A DNA stretch of 16,024 bases from Coemansia sp. RSA 922 (GCA_027577415.1 JANBQS010000524.1:1-16024); one strand, 5' to 3'; positions 1 to 10,316 are shown, counted from the first letter of the stretch. The notes: generated from the sequence alone by a model not told the origin. A program made the numbers and translations.

Positions 1-729
1 ATAGACGCTGTGAGAAAGCCAGGCTGAGTGTCGCAGTATTATCCAAATACAGGCTCGTGCACAGGCCGAGCGCAGAGCCTCAATTAGGTGCGGAAAAGAG
101 TTCACATGGACAAGGAGGCCGAGCAGCTGTCGAGCCATCAGTGGCAATTATAGAAAGAGCGGCGTTTGATATCGCTTGCTTTCCCATGGGAGTGTAGAAT
201 AGACAGGTAGCAGATAGTTGGCTATGCAGAGCAACAAACAAAACGACTCAGCGAGGCGTCAGCTTGCAAGCCCAATTCGATTGGGGCAAGGTGCAGTCAT
301 TGGCAATCCAGAGTGGATCGTGTGCGAGTACATCACTCAAAGAGTGCTCATATCCTCCCATGTAAGATAAATTAAGTGCCCGCAGGAAGGAAGGCTTGTG
401 CTGGATATGTGTATTGTGGACACCAGATGCGGGTAGGTACATGAGCGGGTGCGGCAGGTCTGGGGGGCGCTGAGGCTGCTGCGGTGGTGATAATGATGGT
501 GGTGGTAGTGTCGGGTCGGAGGTGGGGGTAACCGGAAATTTTGCCATGAATGGAAGTAGGCGCGGCACAGATATCCTTCCGGGGGGCGCGCGCGGCCACA
601 GGGCCAGACTCATCGGCAGCGGCTGGATTTGAGCTGACCCAAGCAAGCCGCATGGGGCCCGTGCAATAGCCTCGAGCCAGCGCGGGCAACTCCCAAGCAG
701 AGTAGCAGGGCATAGCATTGATGTTTATG
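1..729. other. Upstream tract without a supported gene
   Basis: This stretch is of mixed composition. Two long stop-free readings exist on the minus strand (about 248-718 and 372-761), but they overlap in different frames, are proline/alanine/threonine-rich and match no family I recognise. I take them as composition effects around a CA/GGTGGT-rich patch at 480-525. The last ATGs before the downstream gene are at 721 and 727. The tract probably holds the promoter of the RNA-binding protein gene and possibly the 5' part of a divergent gene beyond the left edge. No clear TATA box or factor site stands out. Confidence 0.4.
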
Positions 730-1882
730 TTTTCACAGCTCTTAAACATCCAACTAGCCATTCTGTCTTCTCTTCTCTTCTCCTTTGCTTAGCTCTACTG
801 CCCTCCCTCTCTTGTTATTTCTTAACTGTACCCCCTGCGATACCACCGGTTATCCGACGGCCCCTCATCGTCAGTCACTGGCCTCCCCAGCACTCACATT
901 TACCGCAGCGCAATACGACACCGCAGCTCTACGCTTTCGTCTTCTAACCCACTCGCCCTTTTTGCGACATAGAAAAAAAGCCCCTTCACGCCGACCGCAC
1001 AGTCTCGCTTGTTCTGCTCTTCTTTGGCATTCCCCAACCCGAACAGCCGAGGCTACCCGCTCTGGCCAAAGTCAGAGCACGTCTTCTCCCGCCCTTTCCA
1101 GCTCGCCCAACCCCCTTTGCCGCTTCCATCCTCGTCGCTTGGCTGGGGGCAAAGTCACGGCCCTGCCCCCCCTCTCTCGAGCTGCTTGATTAAAGCGGGC
1201 TTTGAATCGCTTCTTGTCCCTTATCCCAGGAATCGAAAGGGCGCCTTTTTGCTTGCTTGAGAGCGCAGCTTTCCTCTTTTGGCGAAGAGAGCTCTCCCCC
1301 ACAGTGCCCGCACATACGCACCGCCTCCTCACTCTGCACTACATCCTCTTTTTCTTATTTTTTTTTTTTGCCAGCGCTCTCTTTCTTTTCCGTTCTACTC
1401 TGTTCGCATATTTTAGCTCATCTTTTTTAACTCTACCGCTTCTCTCTCACACTTTTCTTCTCTTCATCCACTCTAGCTCAACACTACCACCTCACTTGTC
1501 AACGGCTTGCTCGCTCTCCTCTACTTGAGAGAATCACCTGGAACCTTGCACCGTCGTCTCCACTGCCCAACAAACACCGATTTGGCCGTGTTCGCTGGAG
1601 ACCGCTCTCGCATCCAACCACTCGCACCTTTCCTTTTTTTTCCACACTCAAGCCAAGGACGGTGTGACTTTTCGCTTCTTTTTTTTTTTTTTTTTCTTTG
1701 AACGCCCCTGCATACGGTGGTTTGGTTGGCTCTTATCCAGCCCGTCATTCGCTTATTTTTTTCACAGCCCCCTGGCGCACGCACCTCCTGCCCCTCGTCC
1801 TCCACACACGGCTCAGCCGAGGAACTGAGGCCCCACACTGTTTCTATAGCCCCGGAAGAACGCACATCCCCACTTTTCGGCC
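730..1882 (+). promoter_or_regulatory. CT-rich, ATG-free leader of the RNA-binding protein gene
   Basis: Reading the plus strand base by base, no ATG occurs between 730 and 1882, over 1.1 kb, although all other trinucleotides are plentiful. The tract is strongly pyrimidine-rich and contains T runs at 1358-1369 (12 T) and 1679-1695 (17 T). No consensus GT(A/G)AGT-like donor stands out, so I see no intron. The simplest inference is a long 5' untranslated leader, or core promoter plus leader, scanned by ribosomes up to the ATG at 1883. That ATG sits in a good context (GGCCATGGC). Open stretches inside this tract begin at non-ATG codons and are low-complexity, so I do not call them genes. Confidence 0.6.
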
Positions 1883-3937
1883 ATGGCATATTCCTCCCCA
1901 TTTGGAGTTCCAGTTTCGGGAGCTGAATTCGAATTGGAAGAGCTGCGTCGCCTGCCAAGCACGGTTGATCCGTCGCCGATCGACCGCCACTCGGCTGGCC
2001 CACGCGCAAGCCCACGCGCAGCCACATTTGAGTCGTCCCAACAAATGCCGCCACAGCTTTCGCACTCGCATTCGTTTGGACAGTTCCAGTTTACGTCAAA
2101 CACGTCACCGTCGGCACTTTCGCCACCCATGCACCACGTGCCGAGCTCCCACCAGCAGCCAGCGCAGCAAATGATTTTGCAGAGCCACCTATTTTTGGGT
2201 GACTGTGCTCCAGCGCAGGCTTCGTCGTCCTTGCCGTCGCTGGCCACGCCTGCCCCCCTGCCACATTCGGCATTGTATCCGGGCTTTGCTTCCGTGCAGC
2301 AGCAGGGCTATCTGCAGCAGCTCCCGCAGCTGTATGCCTCGGCTGCCCCCGTGCAGCTGTGGATGGGCGACATTGAGCCCTGGATGGACGAAGAATACAT
2401 CCGTATAGTCTGGAACAGTCTCGGCGAGACCGTCGCCGTCAAGATTATTCGTGATCGCCTGACTGGTGCCATGGCGAACTACTGCTTCATCGAGGTCTCT
2501 ACTCATGCCGATGCTGAGCGCATCCTTGCTCTGCACAACGGGAAGGCCATGCCTTCGTCCCCTGACCGCCTGTTCCGCCTCAACTGGGCCACTGGCATGG
2601 CACCCGGCACCGGGTATCCCCCGCTACAATCCTTCGCCACTGCGGGGGCGCTTGAGAGCCCAGGAGGTTTGGCCGCTTCTGGCAACACATACGCTGCTAC
2701 CTCTGGTGGCTTGTCTCTTTTGGCCTCTCTGGATGGGCCCGAGTTTTCACTGTTTGTTGGCGATCTGGCGCCCGAGGTTACCGACGTGCAGCTGGTGCAC
2801 GAGTTTCGGAGCAGATATGGCTCGGTGCGCACAGCCAAGGTCGTCACCGATCCCGTCACGCTCTTGCCGCGCGGATACGGATTTGTCCGCTTTGCTGACG
2901 AAGCCGACCAGCAGCGTGCGCTCGTCGAGATGCAGGGCCATGTCATCGGGTCGCGGACTATTCGCGTGTCGACTGCGACGCCCAAGCGCACGTCGACCAC
3001 GAGCTCCTTTCAGCAGCAGTACCAGCAACAGCTACCAGCTGATGGCGGCCTGGCAAGGGATGCTACGGGATCACCAGCTTTGTCTGAGTCAAGCTCCGAT
3101 AGCAATGCCTTGTACAACCCGGCCACCGACCCCAACAACACGACGGTCTTTGTTGGCGGGCTAATGCACCCGGTCAACGAAGAGGAACTTCATTCATTTT
3201 TTGCCGTCTATGGCGACGTGGTCTACTGCAAGATCCCGCCCAACCGCGGCTGCGGTTTTGTGACCTTTTCTAAGCGTGGCCACGCCGAGACTGCCATGCG
3301 CGCGCTCAACGGCCACATGCTGGGCGGATCTCGCGTCCGTCTGAGCTGGGGCAGATCGCAGAGCCATGCGCGTCACAACCACCGGCACCATTATCATCAT
3401 CACCACCACCACCATCACCACCACCGGCAGCAAAATAGTAACGGTGGTAGTAGCAGCGGCGCTAATTCGCACAGGAACAGTATTAGTGACCAGAACGGCC
3501 TGCTGTCTCGGCGCTCCGTCAGCCTGGGAAAGAGCATTGCAGCTGCGGCTCCCTCGTCTACTGCTCTTGGACTTGGACTTAGTGGGGCGTCGACTTCAAT
3601 GCTCGGCATGGCTTCTCAGCACGGGCTGATTAGTGCAGACGCGGTAGATGAAAATTCGCCTCCTCCAGCCACGTCTTCCGCGTATCCCAACCCGCAGCAC
3701 TCGGCTGGATCTTCTGGTGTCAATTATCCTGGCGCCCTAACTCACGCTCAGCAGCAACAACAGCAGCAGCAGCATGTACTAGGCGGATACTCCATGACTC
3801 CCCACTCGGCCTTTCACCCGCTTTCTCCGATACATTCTGTCGCTGCATCGACTACTGACGAGTTTGGTGGAGGTAGCGAGGCCGCGAGAGGTGGGATTTC
3901 GAGCACACTTCTGTCTCATTATTATACTGGATTCCCT

Positions 3938-3974
<37 letters not shown>

Positions 3975-4768
3975 TGCCGTACTACTACTACCAGCCGCAG
4001 GAGCAGTCAATGCTGGCCACTCCGATAACGGCGCACCTGCATCAAAGTGCCTCCGACCTGTCGCCTTCCGCCACTGGGCATTTCAGTCGCCAGCCATCTG
4101 CGCTAGCCATGAGGTCCAGCGGCCAGTTTGAGGGCTTGCACCCGATGCAGCAAAATATGTATGCCAACCAGTACGACGGCAGAGGAGACGTTGCTGGTAA
4201 TGGCCTGTCTAGCACGATGCTGCCTAGCCTGGCAGCATGTCCCAGTGAACTGCTCACTCGTCGCCTCAGCGCTCTGACCCTCGGCAGCGCGGCCCATCTT
4301 GGGTCTAACGAGCTACAATCATTCGGCGGCGGTCCGTCTCCGAGCGTGATCACTGCATCCACCTTGGCGTCGGCGCCTACCCTCAACAGGCGCCCAAGTG
4401 CTGGCGTTATTGGGCAGCGTCGGCTCTCGTCAAAATCCTCATTCTACCAGCCACCGCACAAGTCCTCGTCGCAGCTTGCAATGGCACAAATGTGGCCCAC
4501 TACTGTTGAGCACTCGTCGTCCATGCCGCTGACACTGAACCCCGGCGAGTTTAATGCCAGTGGTGCACTTTCCACACCCTCTTCATCGGCACGGCTCTCG
4601 ACGTCGTCGCTTTCGTTTTTGGCCATGACTCCGTCGACGCTCAACCACGACCATTCGGGCAACGACAGCGGCGACAGCCGCAGGCAGAGCAGTGACGATA
4701 AGAATAAGCGCGACAGCCAGGACCAGCTGAACTTTGCGTTTGATGGCAATACCTTTCATATGATCTGA
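1883..4768 (+). CDS. Three-RRM RNA-binding protein, Csx1/Ngr1/Nam8-like
   Basis: This 961-residue intronless reading frame encodes three RNA recognition motifs. RRM1 spans about 157-236 (RNP2 LWMGDI at 159, RNP1-like NYCFIEVS at 199). RRM2 spans about 288-366 (LFVGDL at 290, RGYGFVRF at 330). RRM3 spans about 420-491 (VFVGGL at 422, RGCGFVTF at 455, ending RVRLSWGRS). The three-RRM order and the RLSWGRS end of RRM3 are typical of the fungal Csx1/Ngr1/Nam8 group, which binds U/A-rich RNA in mRNA stability control or 5' splice-site choice; I cannot tell which role applies. The N-terminal 150 residues and the whole C-terminal half are low-complexity, with a His-rich tract (498-514), Gln runs (623-630 and 686-697) and Ser-rich stretches. 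The start at 1883 is the first ATG after more than 1.1 kb and has a strong context. The gene is convergent with the ATPase gene. Confidence 0.9.
3374..3424 (+). repeat. Histidine codon tract (CAY repeat)
   Basis: A run of CAT/CAC codons encodes a His-rich patch at residues 498-514, directly after RRM3. Codons are mixed, so the tract looks maintained at protein level and not as a pure microsatellite. Confidence 0.85.
3749..3772 (+). repeat. Glutamine codon tract, 8 codons (mixed CAG/CAA)
   Basis: Eight consecutive Gln codons (residues 623-630), with CAA interruptions, lie in the disordered C-terminal half of the RNA-binding protein. Confidence 0.85.
3938..3973 (+). repeat. Pure (CAG)12 glutamine tract
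   Basis: Twelve uninterrupted CAG codons (residues 686-697) are followed by a Tyr-rich LPYYYYQPQ stretch. An uninterrupted trinucleotide repeat is prone to slippage, so length differences between strains are likely. Confidence 0.9.
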
Positions 4769-4946
4769 CTGATCGGCTGTTTTGCTAGACCGGTGAAATC
4801 GGCGGTCCAGGCACATTTGATGTTCGATCAATCCATCCTTTCCTTTCTTCGCTCCCTTCGTTGTAACTTTTTTTTCTTCCAATTCTGAATTCATCATTTT
4901 TTGCACAAATGTTTTATTGAAATTATTTCCTTGTTGTTGACAGTCT
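4769..4946. other. Convergent 3' intergenic spacer
   Basis: Only 178 bases separate the two stop codons, so both transcripts must end here or overlap. The T-rich patch at 4867-4876 and the minus-strand AATAAA at 4913-4918 are the only evident 3'-end signals. I find no AATAAA on the plus strand for the RNA-binding protein gene. Confidence 0.7.
4913..4918 (-). terminator. Putative polyadenylation signal AATAAA for the ATPase gene
   Basis: A perfect AATAAA on the minus strand begins 29 bases beyond the ATPase stop codon, a plausible distance for a fungal 3' end signal. Confidence 0.55.
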
Positions 4947-7900
4947 TTAGAGCTTGACTTGGAGTCTACGCAAGGGCCGCTTCTTCCTGAGTGTCGAGTG
5001 AACTGGGTACAGTGCAAATATGAGCTGCCACAGAATGGTAGCGCACATATTGGCTATGCAAATGCCCCAGAGCTCATAGCGACTGTCATTTGGGATGATG
5101 TTGTGCCCAATGTCACTGTTGTAGTCCTCGATACTGAACGACGGGTGGATGTCAAACTCGCTTGCCAATACGCTCTTTGATCCGCAGTTGAGGCGGAAGC
5201 GGCAGCCTAGCCAGTTCGTAGGCGCCAGCAGCACAATCGAGATGATTGCAACATACACGGCCCAGAGGAAGACGAGGGCGTAGTTGCGGTACCAGCGGCG
5301 ACGGAAGTAGAAGCCAAAGTTTACCACCATGGCGTTGTTGACAAACTGGAACAGACACACGATGGCCAGAATGGACGCCTCGTAGTTGTCCGCCAAGAGC
5401 CACCATTTGGCAATATCGGTTGTCGACGAGTCGAATTCGTTGCAGCGGAACCAGCTCTTTCTGTACAGCCATCCAAACGCGCCCGCGAGGAAGGTAAAGT
5501 TGATAAATACCGTACCCAACGCTGTCGCCAGCACTTGGGGCCCTAGAATGCGCGCGGTGGGGCGATGCTTGGAGAGCTTAGTCGCCGGACCGCTGTAGGC
5601 CACGCAGATCGACATGATAGTGTTGATAAAGGCGTCGACCCAGATCCACGTGTTGCTCGAGGCTGTGTTTGAAAAGTAGAACGAGAAGATCTTGAGGAAG
5701 GTCATCGTCTGGCCATATAGAATCAAGTACAAGTACCCGGCAAACGATGTGGCCAGAGCTGAGCGTCCCTGGATCATCAGCTCAACGCACGAGTTTATTG
5801 AGCGGTCGCTGCTGGAGAAGGGCGACACAATCGAGGCTTCTGCGTCAGATAGAGCCAGCCCAACGTGCGCGGCGCGTAGGGCGCCGCAGTCGTTGCCACC
5901 ATCTCCGCACATGGCCGTGATACCGCGCTCCATATGCAGTTGCACACAGCTGACCTTATCGTTTGGCAGCATGCGCGCGAACACACGGGTGAAGAGTACA
6001 TACTGGCGGATTAGACCGACATCCTCTAGATGGTTGTAGGCCTTGCCTGTCATCGCCAACTCGACATCACCATCGGCACGACCATCGATAACGGTATCAA
6101 TTACCGACTGGCTGACTACCTCTTCTTTATCCACATCCGTCCAGTAGAGATCACCGGCTTTGGTCAGGTCGCCTAGGTAAACGGTGGCAGACTCGTTCAT
6201 TAGCCCGGCGCCCTTGGCGATAAACACTCCTGTCAAGGCAGTGTCACCAGTGATCATGACAGTCCGAGTAGATCCATCCTTGAGCTTGGCTATCGCCTCG
6301 GGCGTGTCAGGCTTTAGCAGGTTCTTAAAGACAATGAAGCCTACCAGCGCCGAGCCGTTCTCCATGTCGTCACGACTCCAGTTCTGCATATCGCTCAACT
6401 CAATATCTCCAAGGTCGCGGTGGCCCACTGCCAGCACATAGCCGCCCTGGCGAGCCATGCTGTTGGCCGCCTGCATATAGTTGTCAGGGACCGTGCTGTT
6501 ATCCAAGTGCTCTTTGATCTTCTCGAACGAGCCCTTGACGAATACGTGCACATGGCCATCGCGAGGATCGCGGACGGCGACCGACATTGAGGCACGCGAG
6601 TGCAAGAACTCGAAGCGCTTGATAACATCCAATTGTAGTCCCAGGTCTGGAACCATGATGGTGTCGAGGGCGCCAGGAGTCGGCGTCGTGGATATCTGGC
6701 ACTGTGTGGTGCGGAACATCTCAATGTCCACTGGGTTGCCAATCATCAGCCCGCCCTCGACCTCGGCTACAGCGTGGCACGTGGAAGCGGCAGTGCGCAT
6801 TAGATCGGGCAGAGCGCTAAAGGAATCGACGAACGAGTCAAACGACGGCGCCTTGGTGTCATCTCCGCTGTTGTGCGCGCACAATCCGCCGTAAAACTCA
6901 AGGCCTTCTTTGGTTAGCGTGCCCGTCTTGTCAAAGCAGAACATCTGGACCTTGCCAGCCATGATTACGCGGTCCAAGTTGACACAGTAGATCTGTTTCT
7001 TCTTCAGGCGATTGGCGGCTACCGACTGACCCATGACAAGGGCGGCTGGCAGCAGAGGCGATATGAGCTGGGAGCAGGAGAACATGGCATAGAACCAAGA
7101 GGCCGACGGCTGGGTCTGGTAGAACACCATGGCCAGGATAAACACCAGGATGGCATACAGGATGAGGATACCGAAGACTAGGCGCAATTGCTCGTTAAAG
7201 ATAAACGAGATCGGCTGCGGGAACAGAATCTCTTGTACAAGCTGGCCCTTGTCGGTCTGCGTTCCAGTGTGTACGCATAGCCCGATGGGCTCTGAGACTG
7301 ACCCGTCGGATGTCGTCACTGCTTGGGCTTGAGAGACGCTGGTACCGGCGAATAGCGTGTTGATCTTTCCCGCGCCGCTCTTGTCGTGAATACCATCGTC
7401 GTCGTGGATAGGGAACTTGCGTATCGGCAGCGGCTCGCCTGTTAAAGAGCTCTCGTCGCTGACAATGTTGCCGCCGAGAACTACGGCATCACAGGGCACA
7501 TGCATGCCTGCGGCCACACGGAAGACATCGCCAGGTACCAAATCGATGGTGCTGAGCTCCTGCCACTCGCCATCGCGCAATATCGAGCAGGCTTCACTGT
7601 GCTCTGCCATGCGCTTGACTCTCAATTCGCTACGCACGCGCACAACGACCTTGACTATAGCCGACAGCAAGATAATGCACGTATCGATGACGCCGATGAT
7701 GTAATAGTTCCAGTAGTAGTACAGCCACATGACCATGAACTGATATAGGTAGAAGAACTGCGACATCTCGAGTGCAAAGGCCATGAAGTAGCTGGGTACG
7801 TCGACGCTGATAAAGTTGGGGCCAACAAGGTCAAAGCGCGCACCGGCTTCGTCGCTGCTCAGACCGCCGGCGTGGCTCTTTAGCTGGTTGTGCGTAGAGC

Positions 7901-9393
7901 CCAAGTCGAACTGGTACGGGCTGTACTGCGCTGAGCTCTCGTTGAACACGTAGCGCGTGCACATGTAGTTGAAATAGCGCTGACCCGTGCGTGGAATGCG
8001 TTCGATCTTGCATGTCTTTACATGGTAGTTGGCGCGGATAAGCTTGACAAAGTTTTCCTCGGCGCGCTTTGCTAGCCTTACAAACATTGACGTCGAGCTG
8101 GCCATCCGGAGCTCAACTAGCTCTCGCTCGATTTGAACGCAGGTACCCTCGGCGGGCAAGCACTCGATTCTGAAGTAGTTGCGGATACGGTCTTGGAAAG
8201 TGCAGCAAACGACCAGCCAAGTCGTAGCAAAGATCCAGATCGGGATCAGTGTCTCGTCGAGCAGAGAGCTGTTGTAATGAGCCAGGGAGGCTACCTCGCC
8301 TAGCGTGCCGTAGTAGTCTCCAGTCCAGAAGCCCAGAAACACGAACCATCCCAAGGATACAGCCAGAACCGAGACGAAGCCGATCCAGCCGAGCACGTCG
8401 TTTTTAAAGCCCTTGAGGCGCAACTCGGTCCCCTCGTCGGCACTGGCAGTAGCAGAGGCGGAGGTGCCAGATCTCTTTTCCTTCGAGGCCGAGGACAGGC
8501 TAGCGTCGTCGATCAGCTTGCCGGATAATGGTTTAGTGTCTTTGGCATTGGCGACAGCCACTGCTGCTGCCGTTGCAGTAGTGAATCCAGACTCCTTTCG
8601 ACGCAAGCGCTTGACGGTTTTCTCGCGGAAGTACTTGTACACGACCCAAATTGCAAGTATGATTGCCTCTGCGCCGGAGCAAGCGAAAACGCCGAGCCAC
8701 AGCGGCTCATTGTACTTGTAGTGGTACTTGGGCGCCTTGGGGCATTGCTTGCCAGCCCAGAAACGTCGGCCGTTGCTGATAGGCAGATTGGTCGCCAAGT
8801 CCTGCTCGGCACTCCACCGGCCCCAGATGGGAACTATGCCAGAGACGTTGAATTTGTCCGCGCAAAAGTCTATTGTCTGGCTTGGATCCTTGGCGTTGTA
8901 GTGGTCAATAGTGACGTCAAGGAATGAGGCGCAAGGCACAAGACCTGCCGCCTGCTCGGGAGGGAACTGGAAGCCGCAGCCGCAGGGGTTCTTTCGGGCG
9001 GGAATGTCTCCGCAAGCAGAACTACACGACCCGTCGATACACAGCTTCTCACCGGTTGGGCACAAGTCATTGCCATAGCCCTGCGGGCACAAGGCCACGT
9101 CGCTTACACACAACTGTGGGCATAGGGCGCCTGTTCGCGTACGCAGCGGGCATGGTCTGCCGTCGACATCGACTTCGTTTACTATATAGAGTGATGCAAA
9201 AAGGTACAGAAAACATTTTGAGCAATGGTATGCATATGTCAAGCCCAACTTTACCAAAATAAACCACAGCGCATATCAACCTGCTGGCATACATACCTGA
9301 ATTAAAAACTGGTTTTGTCCAAGCGCTCTGAAGCAAGACGCTTGACAGGGCCAGCTGTAGAGCTCTGGTTGTTAGTGATGATTTCAGCCTCAT
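4947..9393 (-). CDS. P5B-type ATPase (polyamine/cation pump) with signal peptide and Cys-rich N-terminal domain; two exons
   Basis: I read this as exon 1 (9393-9297), an intron (9296-9182) and exon 2 (9181-4947), giving about 1443 residues. Exon 1 encodes a signal-peptide-like start (MRLKSSLTTR, then a Leu/Ala-rich core). Next come a domain with 13 cysteines (about 43-179), a membrane segment (about 194-216), a linker and two more hydrophobic segments (about 298-318 and 344-361), then the pump core. The core shows the A-domain SLTGEP (about 611), helix-4 SPLLPAAL (about 740-747), phosphorylation motif DKTGTLT (Asp783), K-motif VFVKGS, TGD (1010-1012) and MCGDGGNDCGAL (about 1124). Six C-terminal membrane helices follow, including WVDAFI and the SGPA...RP loop. 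DKTGTLTKEG, MCGDGxNDCGAL and the C-terminal pattern place it in P5B, the ATP13A2/Ypk9 group of endolysosomal polyamine exporters; substrate here is inferred. No ATG lies on this strand between 9394 and 9722, which supports the start at 9393. Unusual points are the Cys-rich ectodomain and the helix-4 changes. Confidence 0.85.
8703..9158 (-). other. Cysteine-rich lumenal/extracellular domain of the P5B ATPase
   Basis: This segment sits between the signal peptide and the first membrane helix. It begins with clustered CP motifs (PCPLR, LCPQLC, LCPQGYG, LCPTGE, LCIDGSCSSAC) and then CGCG. Two or three further cysteines and NxS/T sites such as NVS follow. Thirteen cysteines in about 140 residues, behind a signal peptide, suggest a disulphide-bonded domain facing the lumen or cell exterior. 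I do not recognise a named domain family. Confidence 0.65.
9182..9296 (-). other. Spliceosomal intron near the 5' end of the ATPase gene
   Basis: On the minus strand the donor is CAG|GTATGT at 9297/9296 and the acceptor is CTATATAG| at 9182. A branch-like CTTGAC lies about 57 bases before the acceptor. The length, 115 bases, is not a multiple of three. Splicing joins exon 1 (97 bases) to exon 2 in the ATPase frame through a split Val codon (G|TA). Without splicing the exon 1 frame does not enter the ATPase frame. A start at 9257 inside the intron is also in frame and is the alternative model. Confidence 0.75.
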
Positions 9394-9722
9394 TTGACTG
9401 AATAATAAAATAAAAAGTCAGAAACCCTGGTGAATAATGTGTAGGGAGAATATAAAGATATGAAACTCTGTCGCTTGGCACCAACTAGAAGTAAATAAAA
9501 AAAATGTGAAAATGTGAAGATAAAGAATGAAAGGAGACACCTGTAAGGTCGAGGTGGAGAGTGGGGGGCTCTTATACAAGATATGCCTGTCAATTGCCAA
9601 GTCACTCAACGCTCTAGAGCCAATTCCAATACACAAGGACACGAAAAAAATAGGGGGCGAGGGAAAAGGGGGGCGCGTGGGGAGACACACTAGCCTGTTG
9701 ATCTGTGGAGGCAGTATGACGG
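9394..9722 (-). promoter_or_regulatory. Likely leader/promoter of the ATPase gene
   Basis: No ATG is found on the minus strand across these 329 bases. An in-frame TGA lies 27 bases before the start at 9393. A C/T-rich patch on this strand at about 9650-9690 resembles the CT-rich leader of the other gene and could be the core promoter region. No TATA box is certain. Confidence 0.45.
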
Positions 9723-9815
9723 CATGGCACAAGTGGGGGCGATCGCCTCAAGCCAAAGCGTGCTCTCCTTCCACTCACAGCGAGCAGGCGATTTGCAGTA
9801 TGAAAGGCGGCAACG

Positions 9816-9849
9816 CCTCCCACTCACTCGTACACCAAGTGAGTGGAGG
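9816..9849. repeat. Inverted repeat (CACTCACT / AGTGAGTG)
   Basis: CACTCACT at 9821-9828 is the exact reverse complement of AGTGAGTG at 9838-9845. The pairing extends outward through CCTC/GAGG with one bulged base, leaving a 9-base loop. It lies upstream of the ATPase gene; a half-copy CCACTCAC occurs about 50 bases to the left. It may be a dimeric factor site, but its function is not evident. Confidence 0.5.
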
Positions 9850-10286
9850 TGGCGGCGAATGAGCGGGCACCAAAATAGGCTGTGCAACCCAGTACTTTCA
9901 ACTCACGGAGTTTCTTGCTTAATTGCTGATCCAATGAGCGCCAGAGCAAGATATTTCCCACTGCTAAATATTTTTTATCATTGATCTTTGTACCTTGCTT
10001 CAAGCTCGCTCGTTGGTTGGCTCGTCTCCACAGGTACTGGGCCCACTTATTTTTTTTATGACAATCATGATGTCATAATGGACCAAGAAGGTGGACACGC
10101 CTGAGATTAGAAGATAATTATTCAAGCGTGTGCAGGGATTGTCGGCGCTCAGCTGAGGATTCTCAAATCCAGCGGCCATAGAACTACGTCATGGAAATTT
10201 CCTCACTCTTTAGCGCCGATCAAACAAATGAGCTTGTAAAAGAAAAAAGGGATAGCCAGTGCTTCAATGTTGCACTAAACTTGTTT
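9850..10286. other. Intergenic, no gene seen
   Basis: AT-rich sequence with no supported coding or RNA gene. It marks the passage from the GC-richer gene block to the AT-rich right part. Confidence 0.5.
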
Positions 10287-10316
10287 GGGTTTAAACCCGC
10301 AATATTGCGGATATCC
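10287..10316. repeat. Three overlapping perfect palindromes
   Basis: GGGTTTAAACCC (10287-10298), CCGCAATATTGCGG (10297-10310) and GGATATCC (10309-10316) are each perfect palindromes. Each shares two bases with the next, so the 30 bases form a chain of three dyads. Confidence 0.8.

Noticed and set aside
248..761. Two minus-strand open frames of 156 and 129 codons
   Set aside because: They overlap in different frames, are Pro/Ala/Thr-rich and show no motif. A hidden exon of a divergent gene cannot be excluded but is not supported.
785..1701. Overlapping open stretches in the CT-rich leader
   Set aside because: They begin at non-ATG codons, are low-complexity and lie in a tract with no ATG at all, so they reflect base composition.
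4959..8927. Many plus-strand open frames inside the ATPase gene
   Set aside because: They are antisense shadows of a well-supported coding exon with clear P5B motifs.
9067..9181. Continuation of the exon 1 frame past the intron as a 108-codon small protein
   Set aside because: The part after the donor site loses the ATPase frame and has no features. The splice model explains the signal-peptide start better.
9527..9984. Small open frames upstream of the ATPase gene on both strands
   Set aside because: No recognisable motifs, they overlap one another, and they lie in the presumed promoter.
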